NCBI GenBank assembly: GCA_003153505.1 | Contig: PLZA01000072.1 | Coordinates: 1 to 37,827 of the forward strand | From: Candidatus Dormiibacterota bacterium | GTDB taxonomy: Bacteria > Chloroflexota > Dormibacteria > Aeolococcales > Aeolococcaceae | Length of the DNA stretch: 37,827 bases | Direction: 5' to 3' | Part shown: piece after piece, positions 18,072 through 28,786 of the stretch | How positions within the stretch are numbered: the first letter of the stretch is position 1 | Layout: each line of letters begins with the position of its first letter | Program-made: the position numbers and the translations under genes | The notes under the pieces: generated by a model | Database searches by the model: none | What the model was told of the DNA's origin: nothing | Seen by the model: only the letters and a program-made list of their open reading frames with translations

Positions 18072-18091
18072 GCGGATTTGGAGCCCCCTGC

Positions 18092-18104
18092 TAGGCTTCC
18101 GGCG
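18092..18104 (+). promoter_or_regulatory. Leaderless-type -10 element before the SDR gene
   Basis: TAGGCT (18092-18097) followed by 7 bases (TCCGGCG) and the ATG. Transcription starting about 7 bases after the hexamer would begin at the start codon, and there is no ribosome site. The element is nearly identical to that at 19560-19571. Confidence 0.45.
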
Positions 18105-18989
18105 ATGACTGAGTGGACGGGAGTGCGGGACAAGCGTGTTCTGATCACCGGCGCCACGCGCGGGATCGGTCTGGCTGCAGCCCAGGCCCTCGCGCGTCGC
18201 GGCGCCCGGCTCGCCATCGTTGCCCGCGACGACTCGCGGGCCGCGGCGGCCGTGAAGAGCATCGAAGGGGAGGGGGGAGGCCAGGTGGATGTGCTTCACG
18301 CCGACCTGACCTCGCAGGCCTCGGTGCGCACCCTGGCGAAAGAGGCGCTGGAGCGTTACGCGCGTATCGATGTGCTGGTCAACAACGCCGGTGCCATATT
18401 CGCCAACCGCGAGCTGACCATCGACGGCATCGAGCGCACCTGGGCACTCAACCACCTCGCGCCATTTCTGCTCACCGACCTGCTGCTCGACCGGATCAAG
18501 GCGTCGGCGCCCGCTCGGATCATCACGACGTCCTCCGACGCCCACAAGGGGAAGCTCATCCCCTTCGACGACCTGAATGCGGAGCGCTCCTGGAAGGGCC
18601 GGGGCTTCACGCGATATGGCGAGACCAAGCTCGCCAACATCATGTTCACTCGAGAGCTGGCGCGCCGCCTCGAGGGCACCGGGGTCACGGTGTACTGCTT
18701 CCACCCGGGGCTCGTCGCGACGGGGTTCAACCGCAACAACGGCGCCCTCATGAGCGCCGCGATGACCGTGATCGCGCCCTTCGCACGCAGCCCCCGCAAA
18801 GCCGCGCAGACGTTGGTGTGGCTGGCCGACTCCCCCGACGTCTCGAAGCAGAGTGGTGGCTACTACGAAGACCGCGCACTCGCCGTCTCGAGCCGCCAGG
18901 CGCAGGATCCGACACTGGCACGCCGGCTCTGGGAGGTCAGCGAGGCGCAGGTGCGGCCCGCTTCCGTAGCCGGGCCGGGCGTTCCCTGA
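18105..18989 (+). CDS. Short-chain dehydrogenase/reductase (SDR)
   Basis: A 294-residue NAD(P)-dependent oxidoreductase with classical SDR marks: GATRGIG cofactor loop (16-22), NNAG (93-96), catalytic Ser143/144, and YGETK (Tyr171, Lys175). The Arg at the end of strand 2 (VARDDSR) favours NADP. The C-terminal half (KGRGFTRYGETKLANIMFTRELARRL, then CFHPGLVATGF) resembles the retinol dehydrogenase/WW-oxidoreductase-like branch. It is 34 bases downstream of mmsA but appears to have its own promoter at the start codon. The upstream in-frame start at 18078 would place sequence ahead of the -10 and is not preferred. The substrate is unknown. Confidence 0.9.
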   Translation: MTEWTGVRDKRVLITGATRGIGLAAAQALARRGARLAIVARDDSRAAAAVKSIEGEGGGQVDVLHADLTSQASVRTLAKEALERYARIDVLVNNAGAIFANRELTIDGIERTWALNHLAPFLLTDLLLDRIKASAPARIITTSSDAHKGKLIPFDDLNAERSWKGRGFTRYGETKLANIMFTRELARRLEGTGVTVYCFHPGLVATGFNRNNGALMSAAMTVIAPFARSPRKAAQTLVWLADSPDVSKQSGGYYEDRALAVSSRQAQDPTLARRLWEVSEAQVRPASVAGPGVP

Positions 18990-19469
18990 TCAGCGCCGGC
19001 CGATGCGCCGGAACCAGGGCTTGCGGCGCCAGGCCAGTTCCCCGGAAAGGGTCTCGTTGCGAATCAACTCGCTGTGCAGCACGGTGACCAGTTCGCGCTC
19101 GCGACGAACCGCCTCACGCTGCTCCACGCCGCGCTCGGCGTGCTCGTCCAGGGCGCGAGCGCGCCACATGTCGACCTCACCGGTGAGTGCCGCGACCTCG
19201 GCATCGCGCTCCTGGACAACCTCTCGCAACTGGATGATGTCGACGAGGTTGTCCATCGCGAGCAAACGCAGCGCCCGCACGGTGTCCGGGCTGTACGGCT
19301 CGTCGACCGCCTCGGTTTGAAACAACGCCTGGGCCAGGCGTTGCTCGCTCCGACCCACGAGGTGGAGCGTCGGGACGTCGTCCTCGACCTCGAGCGCCGG
19401 GGGCTCGGGTGCCGGTGTGGGATTCAGCGGAATCCCGATGGTGCCTGTGGGCAGGACTCGAACGGCCAT
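18990..19469 (-). CDS. Uncharacterised coiled-coil protein
   Basis: A 159-residue protein I cannot place in a family. It begins with a Pro-rich, low-complexity tail (about residues 1-35) and has no signal or membrane segment. From about residue 60 to 145 it is highly charged and helical, with heptad-like spacing (LVDIIQLREVVQERDAEVAAL and following), consistent with a coiled coil. It ends in WRRKPWFRRIGRR, a basic aromatic tail that might bind membrane or nucleic acid. Its ATG is preceded by AGGAGG at 8 bases, so it is a real gene. It is convergent with the SDR gene with no gap and divergent from the M20 peptidase gene. Confidence 0.7.
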   Translation of the reverse strand: MAVRVLPTGTIGIPLNPTPAPEPPALEVEDDVPTLHLVGRSEQRLAQALFQTEAVDEPYSPDTVRALRLLAMDNLVDIIQLREVVQERDAEVAALTGEVDMWRARALDEHAERGVEQREAVRRERELVTVLHSELIRNETLSGELAWRRKPWFRRIGRR

Positions 19470-19559
19470 GCGGGCGACCTCCTGGGGAGACGTGGAGTGG
19501 GACGACGAGAGTTCGCTTCGGGAAGGCTACAACGGATGCAGCGCCAGTGGCCGCCACAC

Positions 19560-19571
19560 TAGGCTTCCGGC
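19560..19571 (+). promoter_or_regulatory. Leaderless-type -10 element before the M20 peptidase
   Basis: TAGGCT (19560-19565), then TCCGGC and the ATG at 19572; no ribosome site. The string TAGGCTTCCGGC also occurs before the SDR start, with one extra G before the ATG there. Confidence 0.45.
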
Positions 19572-23487
<3,916 letters not shown>

Positions 23488-23535
23488 GGGTCGAACGCGA
23501 CCCGGAGCGCACCGACCCGGTACTCTAGGGGACAT

Positions 23536-23760
23536 ATGGCACACGTTCGACTCGCCAACGGCGGCGACCTCTCGGTGAAGCTCACGGTGGACGAGATCAC
23601 CGCCAAGCTCAACGCTGCTGGCGGAGGCTCGGGATTCGTCGAGCTTCCCGGTGAGGATGGACCGTTCCTGGTTCGCCCCGAGGCCGTCCTCGCAGTGATC
23701 GCCGATCAGCGACGCGGTGCTGCCGGCTTTCGGGTGGCGCAGGGAGCCGAGGCCAGCTGA
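23536..23760 (+). CDS. Small protein of unknown function
   Basis: A 74-residue soluble protein that I do not recognise. It is mostly predicted beta with one helix: MAHVRLANGGDLSVKL, TVDEITAKLNAAGG, GFVELPGE, FLVRPEAVLAVIAD. This pattern of strands around a RPEAVLAVI segment could be a small barrel such as an SH3- or FlbD-like fold, but that is a guess. A TACTCT (23521-23526) nine bases before the ATG may be a leaderless-type -10. It lies 5 bases before cysM. In mycobacteria a small sulfur carrier, CysO, sits beside cysM and the JAMM protease; this protein has no Gly-Gly tail and does not look like CysO. Confidence 0.65.
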   Translation: MAHVRLANGGDLSVKLTVDEITAKLNAAGGGSGFVELPGEDGPFLVRPEAVLAVIADQRRGAAGFRVAQGAEAS

Positions 23761-23765
23761 TCGGC

Positions 23766-24728
23766 GTGACCACGCCGCAGCAACCGGCGCAGCCGGCGTT
23801 GACGCTCGTCCCGAGGGTGATGGGGGAGACGATCACCGAACGCATCGGCAACACCCCGTTGCTCCGGATCCGCCTCTTCGAAAACGACTGTCCCGACGTC
23901 GCCGTCTACGCAAAGGCGGAGTTCCTCAACCCCGGCGGGTCAGTCAAGGATCGCCCGGCGCTGCGGATGATCGAGGACGGCGAGCGGTCGGGCCGGCTCA
24001 CGCCCGGCCGGGCCATCCTGGACAGCACCAGTGGGAACACCGGGATCGCCTACGCGATGATCGGTGCCGCGAAGGGGTATCGCGTTCGTCTGGTGATGCC
24101 CGGCAATGTGAGCGACGAGCGGCGCCAGCTGGTGACCGCTTTCGGCGCGGACATCGAGCACAGCGATCCCCTGGAGGGCAGCGATGGCGCCATCCGTCTG
24201 GTTCGTGCCATCTATGAGGAAAACCCGGACGCGTACTTCATGCCGGACCAGTACAACAACGACGCCAACTGGCTCGCCCATTTCGATGGCACCGGCGCCG
24301 AGATCTGGGAGCAGACCCGCGGCAGCGTGACCCACTTCGTGGCCGCACTCGGAACCAGCGGGACGTTCATGGGCGTGACCCGGCGTCTCAAGGAGATGAA
24401 CCCGGACATCCATTGCGTCAGCGTGCAGCCCGCCGAGCCGTGGCACGGCTTGGAGGGCCTCAAGCACATGGAGACCTCGATCGTTCCCGGCATCTACGAC
24501 GCCTCACTTGCTGACGAGGACCTGGGCGTCGAGACCGAGCCCGCTTACGACCTGGCCCGGGAACTGGCACGCACCGAGGGCATCCTCGCCGGCCACTCCA
24601 GCGGGGCGGCACTCTGGGCCTGTGGCGAGATCGCGAAGCGAATCGGCCACGGGGTGATCGTCACCGTCCTGCCCGACGGGGGAGACCGGTACCTCTCCAC
24701 CGGGCTGTACCGGCGGGCCGGGCATTGA
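23766..24728 (+). CDS. cysM: Cysteine synthase, CysM type
   Basis: A 320-residue PLP enzyme that forms cysteine by beta-replacement. The PLP lysine is Lys61 in NPGGSVKDRPA; TSGNTG (88-93) and GTSGTF are the substrate and phosphate loops. The segment HGLEGLKHMETSIVPGIYD and the following ARTEGILAGHSSGAAL resemble mycobacterial CysM, which uses O-phosphoserine and a protein thiocarboxylate, more than ordinary CysK. This, with the JAMM protease next door, suggests the CysO-dependent route. The start is the GTG at 23766; the end overlaps the next gene at TTGA. Which acceptor it uses cannot be proved from sequence alone. Confidence 0.93.
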   Translation: MTTPQQPAQPALTLVPRVMGETITERIGNTPLLRIRLFENDCPDVAVYAKAEFLNPGGSVKDRPALRMIEDGERSGRLTPGRAILDSTSGNTGIAYAMIGAAKGYRVRLVMPGNVSDERRQLVTAFGADIEHSDPLEGSDGAIRLVRAIYEENPDAYFMPDQYNNDANWLAHFDGTGAEIWEQTRGSVTHFVAALGTSGTFMGVTRRLKEMNPDIHCVSVQPAEPWHGLEGLKHMETSIVPGIYDASLADEDLGVETEPAYDLARELARTEGILAGHSSGAALWACGEIAKRIGHGVIVTVLPDGGDRYLSTGLYRRAGH

Positions 24729-25177
24729 ACCTGCGCTTCGCGACGATCGCGCCGGCCGCCGAGCAACGAATCCGCGATCTTGCCGTCGCCGCCTATCCGA
24801 ACGAGGGGTGCGGCGTGCTGCTGGGACGGCGTGACGGGACGCGCATGGTCATCGTCGATGTCACCTCCGCTCGCAACATGTGGACGGAGCGCAGCGCCGA
24901 TCGCTACGACCTCGATCCGGTCGACTTCATGAAAGCCGATCGCGACGCGCGCTCGCGAGGTCTCGACGTTGCGGGCATCTGGCATAGCCACCCCGACCAC
25001 CCTGCGCGGCCGTCGCAGTTCGACACCGACCGAGCGTGGGTCGACTACGTCTACATCATCTGCCGGACCACCCACACAGGAGCAGAGGACGTCAACGCGT
25101 TCGCGCTCGAAGCGGAAGGGGCTCCGTTCGCACAGATCGCGCTGGACATCTCGCCGGTCCCGCTGGGGGCGAAATGA
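24725..25177 (+). CDS. JAMM/M67 metalloprotease (Mec-like)
   Basis: A 150-residue Mov34/MPN/PAD-1-type zinc isopeptidase. The full JAMM set is present: Glu27 (YPNEGCGVLLG), His87, His89, Ser97 and Asp100 in WHSHPDHPARPSQFD, matching HxH-x7-S-x2-D. In mycobacteria the equivalent, Mec, cuts cysteine off the sulfur carrier CysO after CysM has acted. Adjacency to cysM supports that role, but the carrier gene is not visible. The start is a TTG inside the cysM stop; the end overlaps der (ATGA). Confidence 0.9.
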   Translation: MNLRFATIAPAAEQRIRDLAVAAYPNEGCGVLLGRRDGTRMVIVDVTSARNMWTERSADRYDLDPVDFMKADRDARSRGLDVAGIWHSHPDHPARPSQFDTDRAWVDYVYIICRTTHTGAEDVNAFALEAEGAPFAQIALDISPVPLGAK

Positions 25178-26583
25178 GCCCGGCCGGCGCCACTCGCCGG
25201 CGCCACCGCGAAGAGGGTGAACCGATCGCGCCCGCTGTGGGTGTGGTCGCCATCGTCGGGCGTCCCAACGTCGGCAAGTCGACGCTGTTCAACCGGCTCA
25301 CCGGGACGCGGCGTGCGATCGTCGACGCGTTTGCTGGTCTGACTCGCGACAGGCTGTACGGTGTGGTGGAGTGGGGGGGCAAGCGCTTCACCGTCGTGGA
25401 CACAGCGGGTCTCGACGTTCCCCTTCCGCGCGATGCGGCGCCGGACATTGCTGCGCTGACCCGGGCGACCCGGGAGCAGGCGCAGATGGCGATCACCGAA
25501 GCGGATGTGTGCTGTTTCATGGTCGATGTCCGTGACGGAGTCACCGCGCTCGACGAGGAGATTGCCCAGGCACTTCGCCGCGGTGGACGCCCGGTCATCC
25601 TGGTCGGCAACAAGGCAGACAGCCAGGTGGACCGCTATCGCGCCGATGAACTTTACCGGCTCGGGCTCGGCGACCCTTTGCTGATCTCGGCGCTGCAGGG
25701 GACTGATACCGGCGACCTGCTCGACCGTTTCGTCGCCGAGCTTCCGGAGCACGGCGCCGCGGGCACGGAGCCGGCCGCGGGCGAGGTGAGCGTTGCCATC
25801 ATCGGGCGGCCCAACACTGGGAAGTCGTCGCTGCTCAACGAGCTGGTGGGATCGGAGCGAGCGCTCGTCTCACCGGTTGCGGGCACGACTCGGGACGTCG
25901 TGGATACGGTCGTCTCGCTCGACGGTCGAAAGATCCGCCTCGTGGATACGGCGGGGATTCGCCGCCGGGGCATCGTCACCGAGAACGTCGAGCGTTACAG
26001 CCTGCTGCGCTCGCTCCGTGCGTTGCAACGCAGCGATGTCGGCTTGCTCGTGATCGACGCGTCGGAGGGCGCGAGCGCGCAGGACCGGCACATCGCCGGT
26101 TATGCCGTCGAAGCGGGCGCGGGGCTTGTCGTCGCCGCAAACAAGTGGGACCTGGTGAAGCACGAGGACCGCGTTGATGCGGGGTTTTTGAAGAAGCTGC
26201 AGGATTCGTTCTCGTTCGTCCCCGGCGTTCCGGTGCTGACGCTCTCCGCCACCGAGCACCGCAACCTGAAGCGCGTGATGCCGGCGGTGCTTGCCGTCGC
26301 CGACGCACGGGCGGTTCACGTCCCGACCCCAGCGCTCAACAACCTGATCCGGAATGCTCTGGATGAGCACCCCCCGCGTACTCACAAGGGTCGGCGCCTC
26401 AAGATCCTGTATGCCACCCAGGCGCGGAGCCCGGTCCCGACCATCGTGCTCTTCGTCAACGATCCCGAACTGATGCATTTCGCTTACCAGCGGTATCTCG
26501 AGAACCGGATCCGGGCGGTCTTCGGCTTCGCAGGGGTCCGGCTGCGGATCGTCACCCGTCACCGCGACGAGAGCGACGACTGA
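25174..26583 (+). CDS. der: Ribosome assembly GTPase Der (EngA)
   Basis: A 469-residue protein with two tandem G domains and a C-terminal KH-like domain, needed for 50S subunit assembly. G1 motifs are GRPNVGKST (29-37) and GRPNTGKSS (211-219). G3 is DTAGL and DTAGI, G4 is NKAD (146-149) and NKWD. The C-terminal part (NNLIRNALDEHPPRTHKGRRLKILYATQ, then FVNDPELMHFAYQRYLENRIR) is the RNA-binding domain. The ATG at 25174 overlaps the preceding stop (ATGA). The first 20 residues are a basic extension. It is the last gene of the operon; the tRNA follows after 49 bases. Confidence 0.96.
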   Translation: MSPAGATRRRHREEGEPIAPAVGVVAIVGRPNVGKSTLFNRLTGTRRAIVDAFAGLTRDRLYGVVEWGGKRFTVVDTAGLDVPLPRDAAPDIAALTRATREQAQMAITEADVCCFMVDVRDGVTALDEEIAQALRRGGRPVILVGNKADSQVDRYRADELYRLGLGDPLLISALQGTDTGDLLDRFVAELPEHGAAGTEPAAGEVSVAIIGRPNTGKSSLLNELVGSERALVSPVAGTTRDVVDTVVSLDGRKIRLVDTAGIRRRGIVTENVERYSLLRSLRALQRSDVGLLVIDASEGASAQDRHIAGYAVEAGAGLVVAANKWDLVKHEDRVDAGFLKKLQDSFSFVPGVPVLTLSATEHRNLKRVMPAVLAVADARAVHVPTPALNNLIRNALDEHPPRTHKGRRLKILYATQARSPVPTIVLFVNDPELMHFAYQRYLENRIRAVFGFAGVRLRIVTRHRDESDD

Positions 26584-26632
26584 GCTTTCTCGGCCTCGTG
26601 GGCCTTGCGCGTTAGAGTCGCTAGGCGCGCCT

Positions 26633-26706
26633 CGGGGAGTAGCTCAGATGGTTAGAGTACTGGTCTGGGGGACCAGGGGTCGCAGGTTCGAGTCCTGTCT
26701 CCCCGA
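26633..26706 (+). tRNA. tRNA-Pro (anticodon GGG)
   Basis: A complete cloverleaf. Acceptor CGGGGAG pairs with CTCCCCG (26699-26705), discriminator A; D arm GCTC/GAGT; anticodon stem CTGGT/ACCAG around the loop CTGGGGG, giving anticodon GGG; T arm GCAGG/CCTGT with TTCGAGT. No CCA is encoded. A TAGAGT about 20 bases upstream may be its -10. An integrase gene starts 124 bases downstream in the same direction. Confidence 0.95.
26680..26706 (+). other. Probable attachment site (attL) at the tRNA 3' end
   Basis: Tyrosine recombinases of tRNA-targeted elements usually recombine in the T-arm and acceptor end of a tRNA gene, leaving the gene intact on one side. The recombinase just downstream and the switch from housekeeping to mobile genes at this point make this the likely left junction. 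No second copy of the tRNA end is seen in the window, so the core is not defined. Confidence 0.45.
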
Positions 26707-26817
26707 CGGACGCGCAAGTTGATCTCAGTGCAGGGATTTCCAGTGCCATCCATTTGGCTCAATCCTGCGGGGACTAGCCCTCATCTTCGGATTGATGACT
26801 TTTCCAGCAAAACGTAT

Positions 26818-26833
26818 CATACTTTCCAGTATG
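26818..26833. promoter_or_regulatory. Perfect palindrome over the integrase start and -10
   Basis: CATACT-TTCC-AGTATG: a 6-bp inverted repeat around 4 bases. Its left arm can serve as the -10 hexamer, 7 bases before the ATG, and its right arm contains that ATG. A protein bound here would block both transcription and translation start. It is distinct from the CGCTTACA-type sites of the element. Confidence 0.5.
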
Positions 26834-27829
26834 AGCACCACGATCGATGGACACCTGAAGCCGCTGCGGCAGCGCGCTCCCGCCAGCCCGCCGCCGACCA
26901 GCAGGAGAGTCTCCATCGACCGCTGTGTCGACCTCATGGCGACGCGCTATCAGTGGGCCGACACCACCCGAGTCAACGCGCGCGACTACCTCGCCCGTGG
27001 TCGTTTCCTCGCCTTCTGCAACGCCCGGGGCATCGAGACCGTCGACCAGCTCAGCAATGAGGCGGTGCTCGACTTCATCGGTGATGTCCGCGACCGCGTG
27101 GGTGTCAGCCGCAACACTTTGCGCCGCTACCGCAACTACCTCCGGCGGCTTGCTGACTTCTGTGCCACCACGCCTGGGTTCGAGAATCCCTACTTCACCT
27201 CCAGCGCCGTGCCGAATGCTCCGAAGGAACCGCGGCGAAGACGCTCCGACGCGCTCACCCACAGCGAAGAGCAGGCCCTGGTCGCCGCCCTCGTCGGACA
27301 TCGCCGTGACAGTCTGATCGTCCGCGTGCTGTTGGCATGCGGCCTGCGCGTGAGCGAGCTCTGCGCGCTCTGCGTGGATGACGTGAAACTCACGGCTCGG
27401 CCGCCGCGCATACTCGTGTCCAAGGGACACCGTGACATGACCAAGAGTGGTGTCGATCGCCAGGTGACCTTCCGACAGCCCTACGCTCGGGAACTGGTCC
27501 GTGACCTCGAAGCGTGGATCGACCGACACCGGCCGGCGTCGCTCCACCCCGATCTCTTTATCTCGGAACGGAGTTCTTCAGGCGAACCAATCACCGTGAC
27601 CGCGGTCCAGCAGATGCTGCAGCGCGCCTCCCTGCGTGCCGGACTTCGACCCATCCATCCACATCTCCTTCGGCGCACGTGGGCGACGCGCCTCGCCGAC
27701 GCCGGCGCCACGGTAACGGACCTCATGCAGCAGGCTGGGTGGAGCAGCATCGAAATGGTGACCGTTTACTACGCCGGGTCTGAGGAGCGCGCGATCGAGC
27801 GGGTCGCGGGTCTGCGCGTCGAAGGCTGA
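26831..27829 (+). CDS. Tyrosine recombinase (integrase), XerC/D-like
   Basis: A 332-residue site-specific recombinase that most likely integrates and excises the element at the tRNA-Pro gene. Residues about 28-112 form the SAM-like N-terminal core-binding domain. The catalytic domain has Arg173 (CGLRVSEL), Lys198 (SKGHR), His278 and Arg281 (HPHLLRRTW), Trp304 (AGWSS) and nucleophile Tyr313 (TVYYAG). The ATG at 26831 is preferred: an upstream in-frame ATG at 26792 has no ribosome site, and a CATACT -10 lies 7 bases before 26831, suggesting a leaderless message. It is convergent with the HTH gene. Confidence 0.93.
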   Translation: MSTTIDGHLKPLRQRAPASPPPTSRRVSIDRCVDLMATRYQWADTTRVNARDYLARGRFLAFCNARGIETVDQLSNEAVLDFIGDVRDRVGVSRNTLRRYRNYLRRLADFCATTPGFENPYFTSSAVPNAPKEPRRRRSDALTHSEEQALVAALVGHRRDSLIVRVLLACGLRVSELCALCVDDVKLTARPPRILVSKGHRDMTKSGVDRQVTFRQPYARELVRDLEAWIDRHRPASLHPDLFISERSSSGEPITVTAVQQMLQRASLRAGLRPIHPHLLRRTWATRLADAGATVTDLMQQAGWSSIEMVTVYYAGSEERAIERVAGLRVEG

Positions 27830-27852
27830 TTGCGCGTTGGGTTCGCCGACCG

Positions 27853-28137
27853 TTATCCGTCGGGCAACGCAAACCCGACATCTAGGGTCGGCTGCACGTT
27901 CGCGAGCGCCTCGAGGAGGAGTCGAGCGGTGCGTAGCCGCACCGGCTTGCCGTGCAGGGCGTTGTACGACGTTCCACGACTGACGCCGGCTGCGTCCGCT
28001 AGGGCCTCGGCGGTCAGCCCTCGAGCGAGCATTGCTGCACGAAGGTGCCTGGTGTTGAACGACTGACCGACCCCGTCCCAGATGCGTCGCGGCTCTCGCT
28101 CTTGCGAGGGACTCGAACTTTCGACAGAGGCTGGCAT
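27853..28137 (-). CDS. Small helix-turn-helix regulator
   Basis: A 94-residue Cro/C1-type protein. The HTH spans about residues 32-72: LRAAMLARGLTAEALADAAGVSRGTSYNALHGKPVRLRTARLLLEAL, with GLTAEALADAAGVS and TSYNAL as the two DNA-contacting helices. The first 28 residues are polar and probably disordered. A tandem repeat site (28172-28195) and a TAGACT -10 (28163-28158) lie upstream, suggesting autoregulation. The same site type occurs before the relaxase gene and parA, so this is the best candidate for the element's master repressor or activator. That link is inferred from position. Confidence 0.8.
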   Translation of the reverse strand: MPASVESSSPSQEREPRRIWDGVGQSFNTRHLRAAMLARGLTAEALADAAGVSRGTSYNALHGKPVRLRTARLLLEALANVQPTLDVGFALPDG

Positions 28138-28171
28138 TGGAGCGCTGATAGGGAATGAGTCTATCCGGTTC

Positions 28172-28195
28172 GTGCTTACGCAGCGCTTACACTTT
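28172..28195. promoter_or_regulatory. Tandem operator copy A (upstream of HTH gene)
   Basis: Two half sites 11 bp apart: GTGCTTACGCA (28172-28182), then GCGCTTACACTTT (28183-28195). It lies just upstream of the TAGACT -10 of the HTH gene (minus strand). Matches copies B and C. Confidence 0.6.
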
Positions 28196-28207
28196 GCGGA
28201 AAGGCCG

Positions 28208-28786
28208 TCACCGTCGCAGTGTCTGCTCGTACCTCGTCGTCGCGGTCACGTCAAGCGTGATCACGTCGAGGGGTGGCGCGTCACGATGCGTGCTCAGACA
28301 CCGCTGAGCGATGTGTCGAGCGGATTCTGTATTGACTCTGTGCAGGGCCTCACTCCATCGGATTGCCGAGCTCGGGTCGGTGGCCAGATCGATGCGGAGG
28401 GCAACGTGCCAGCGACGGAGCGACTGCATCTCAAACACCAGACCTTCGTGGCGATACCAGCAGCTCGGCCAACGTTCGGAGAGGTCGAATGCCATCGCCA
28501 CCCAGTTCACCCAGGCTGCTAGAGAGGCCAGCTCGACGCTCTCCTGGTCGCCATACGATGGCGGAACGATCGCGTCCGCGACAACGGACGCGGTGGAGTG
28601 CTCGGCTGCCTTGAGCAGTCGGTCTCGCGCCTCGGCCTCGGACGTGGTGAGAGGACGCTCACGTTCGCCCGTCCTCAGGCTGTCGACCAGCCATCGGCGG
28701 GCATCTGCAATGAAGCTGTCGATCCCTTCAAGGCGAAGCTCGATCGCTGCCAGCCGTCGCTCCGCCTCGTCGGCTCGCGCTGTCAT
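28208..28786 (-). CDS. Relaxase-linked protein, resembles DUF4913
   Basis: A 192-residue protein, soluble. Residues about 5-55 are helical and charged. The central part, WVNWVAMAFDLSERWPSCWYRHEGLVFEMQSLRRWHVAL (about 91-129), has the spaced Trp, paired Cys-Trp and His of a DUF4913-like domain, a family found beside conjugation genes of actinobacterial-type elements. This match is by eye. Its ATG overlaps the relaxase stop (ATGA), so the two proteins are made together and this one could be an accessory to the relaxosome. Function unknown. Confidence 0.7.
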   Translation of the reverse strand: MTARADEAERRLAAIELRLEGIDSFIADARRWLVDSLRTGERERPLTTSEAEARDRLLKAAEHSTASVVADAIVPPSYGDQESVELASLAAWVNWVAMAFDLSERWPSCWYRHEGLVFEMQSLRRWHVALRIDLATDPSSAIRWSEALHRVNTESARHIAQRCLSTHRDAPPLDVITLDVTATTRYEQTLRR

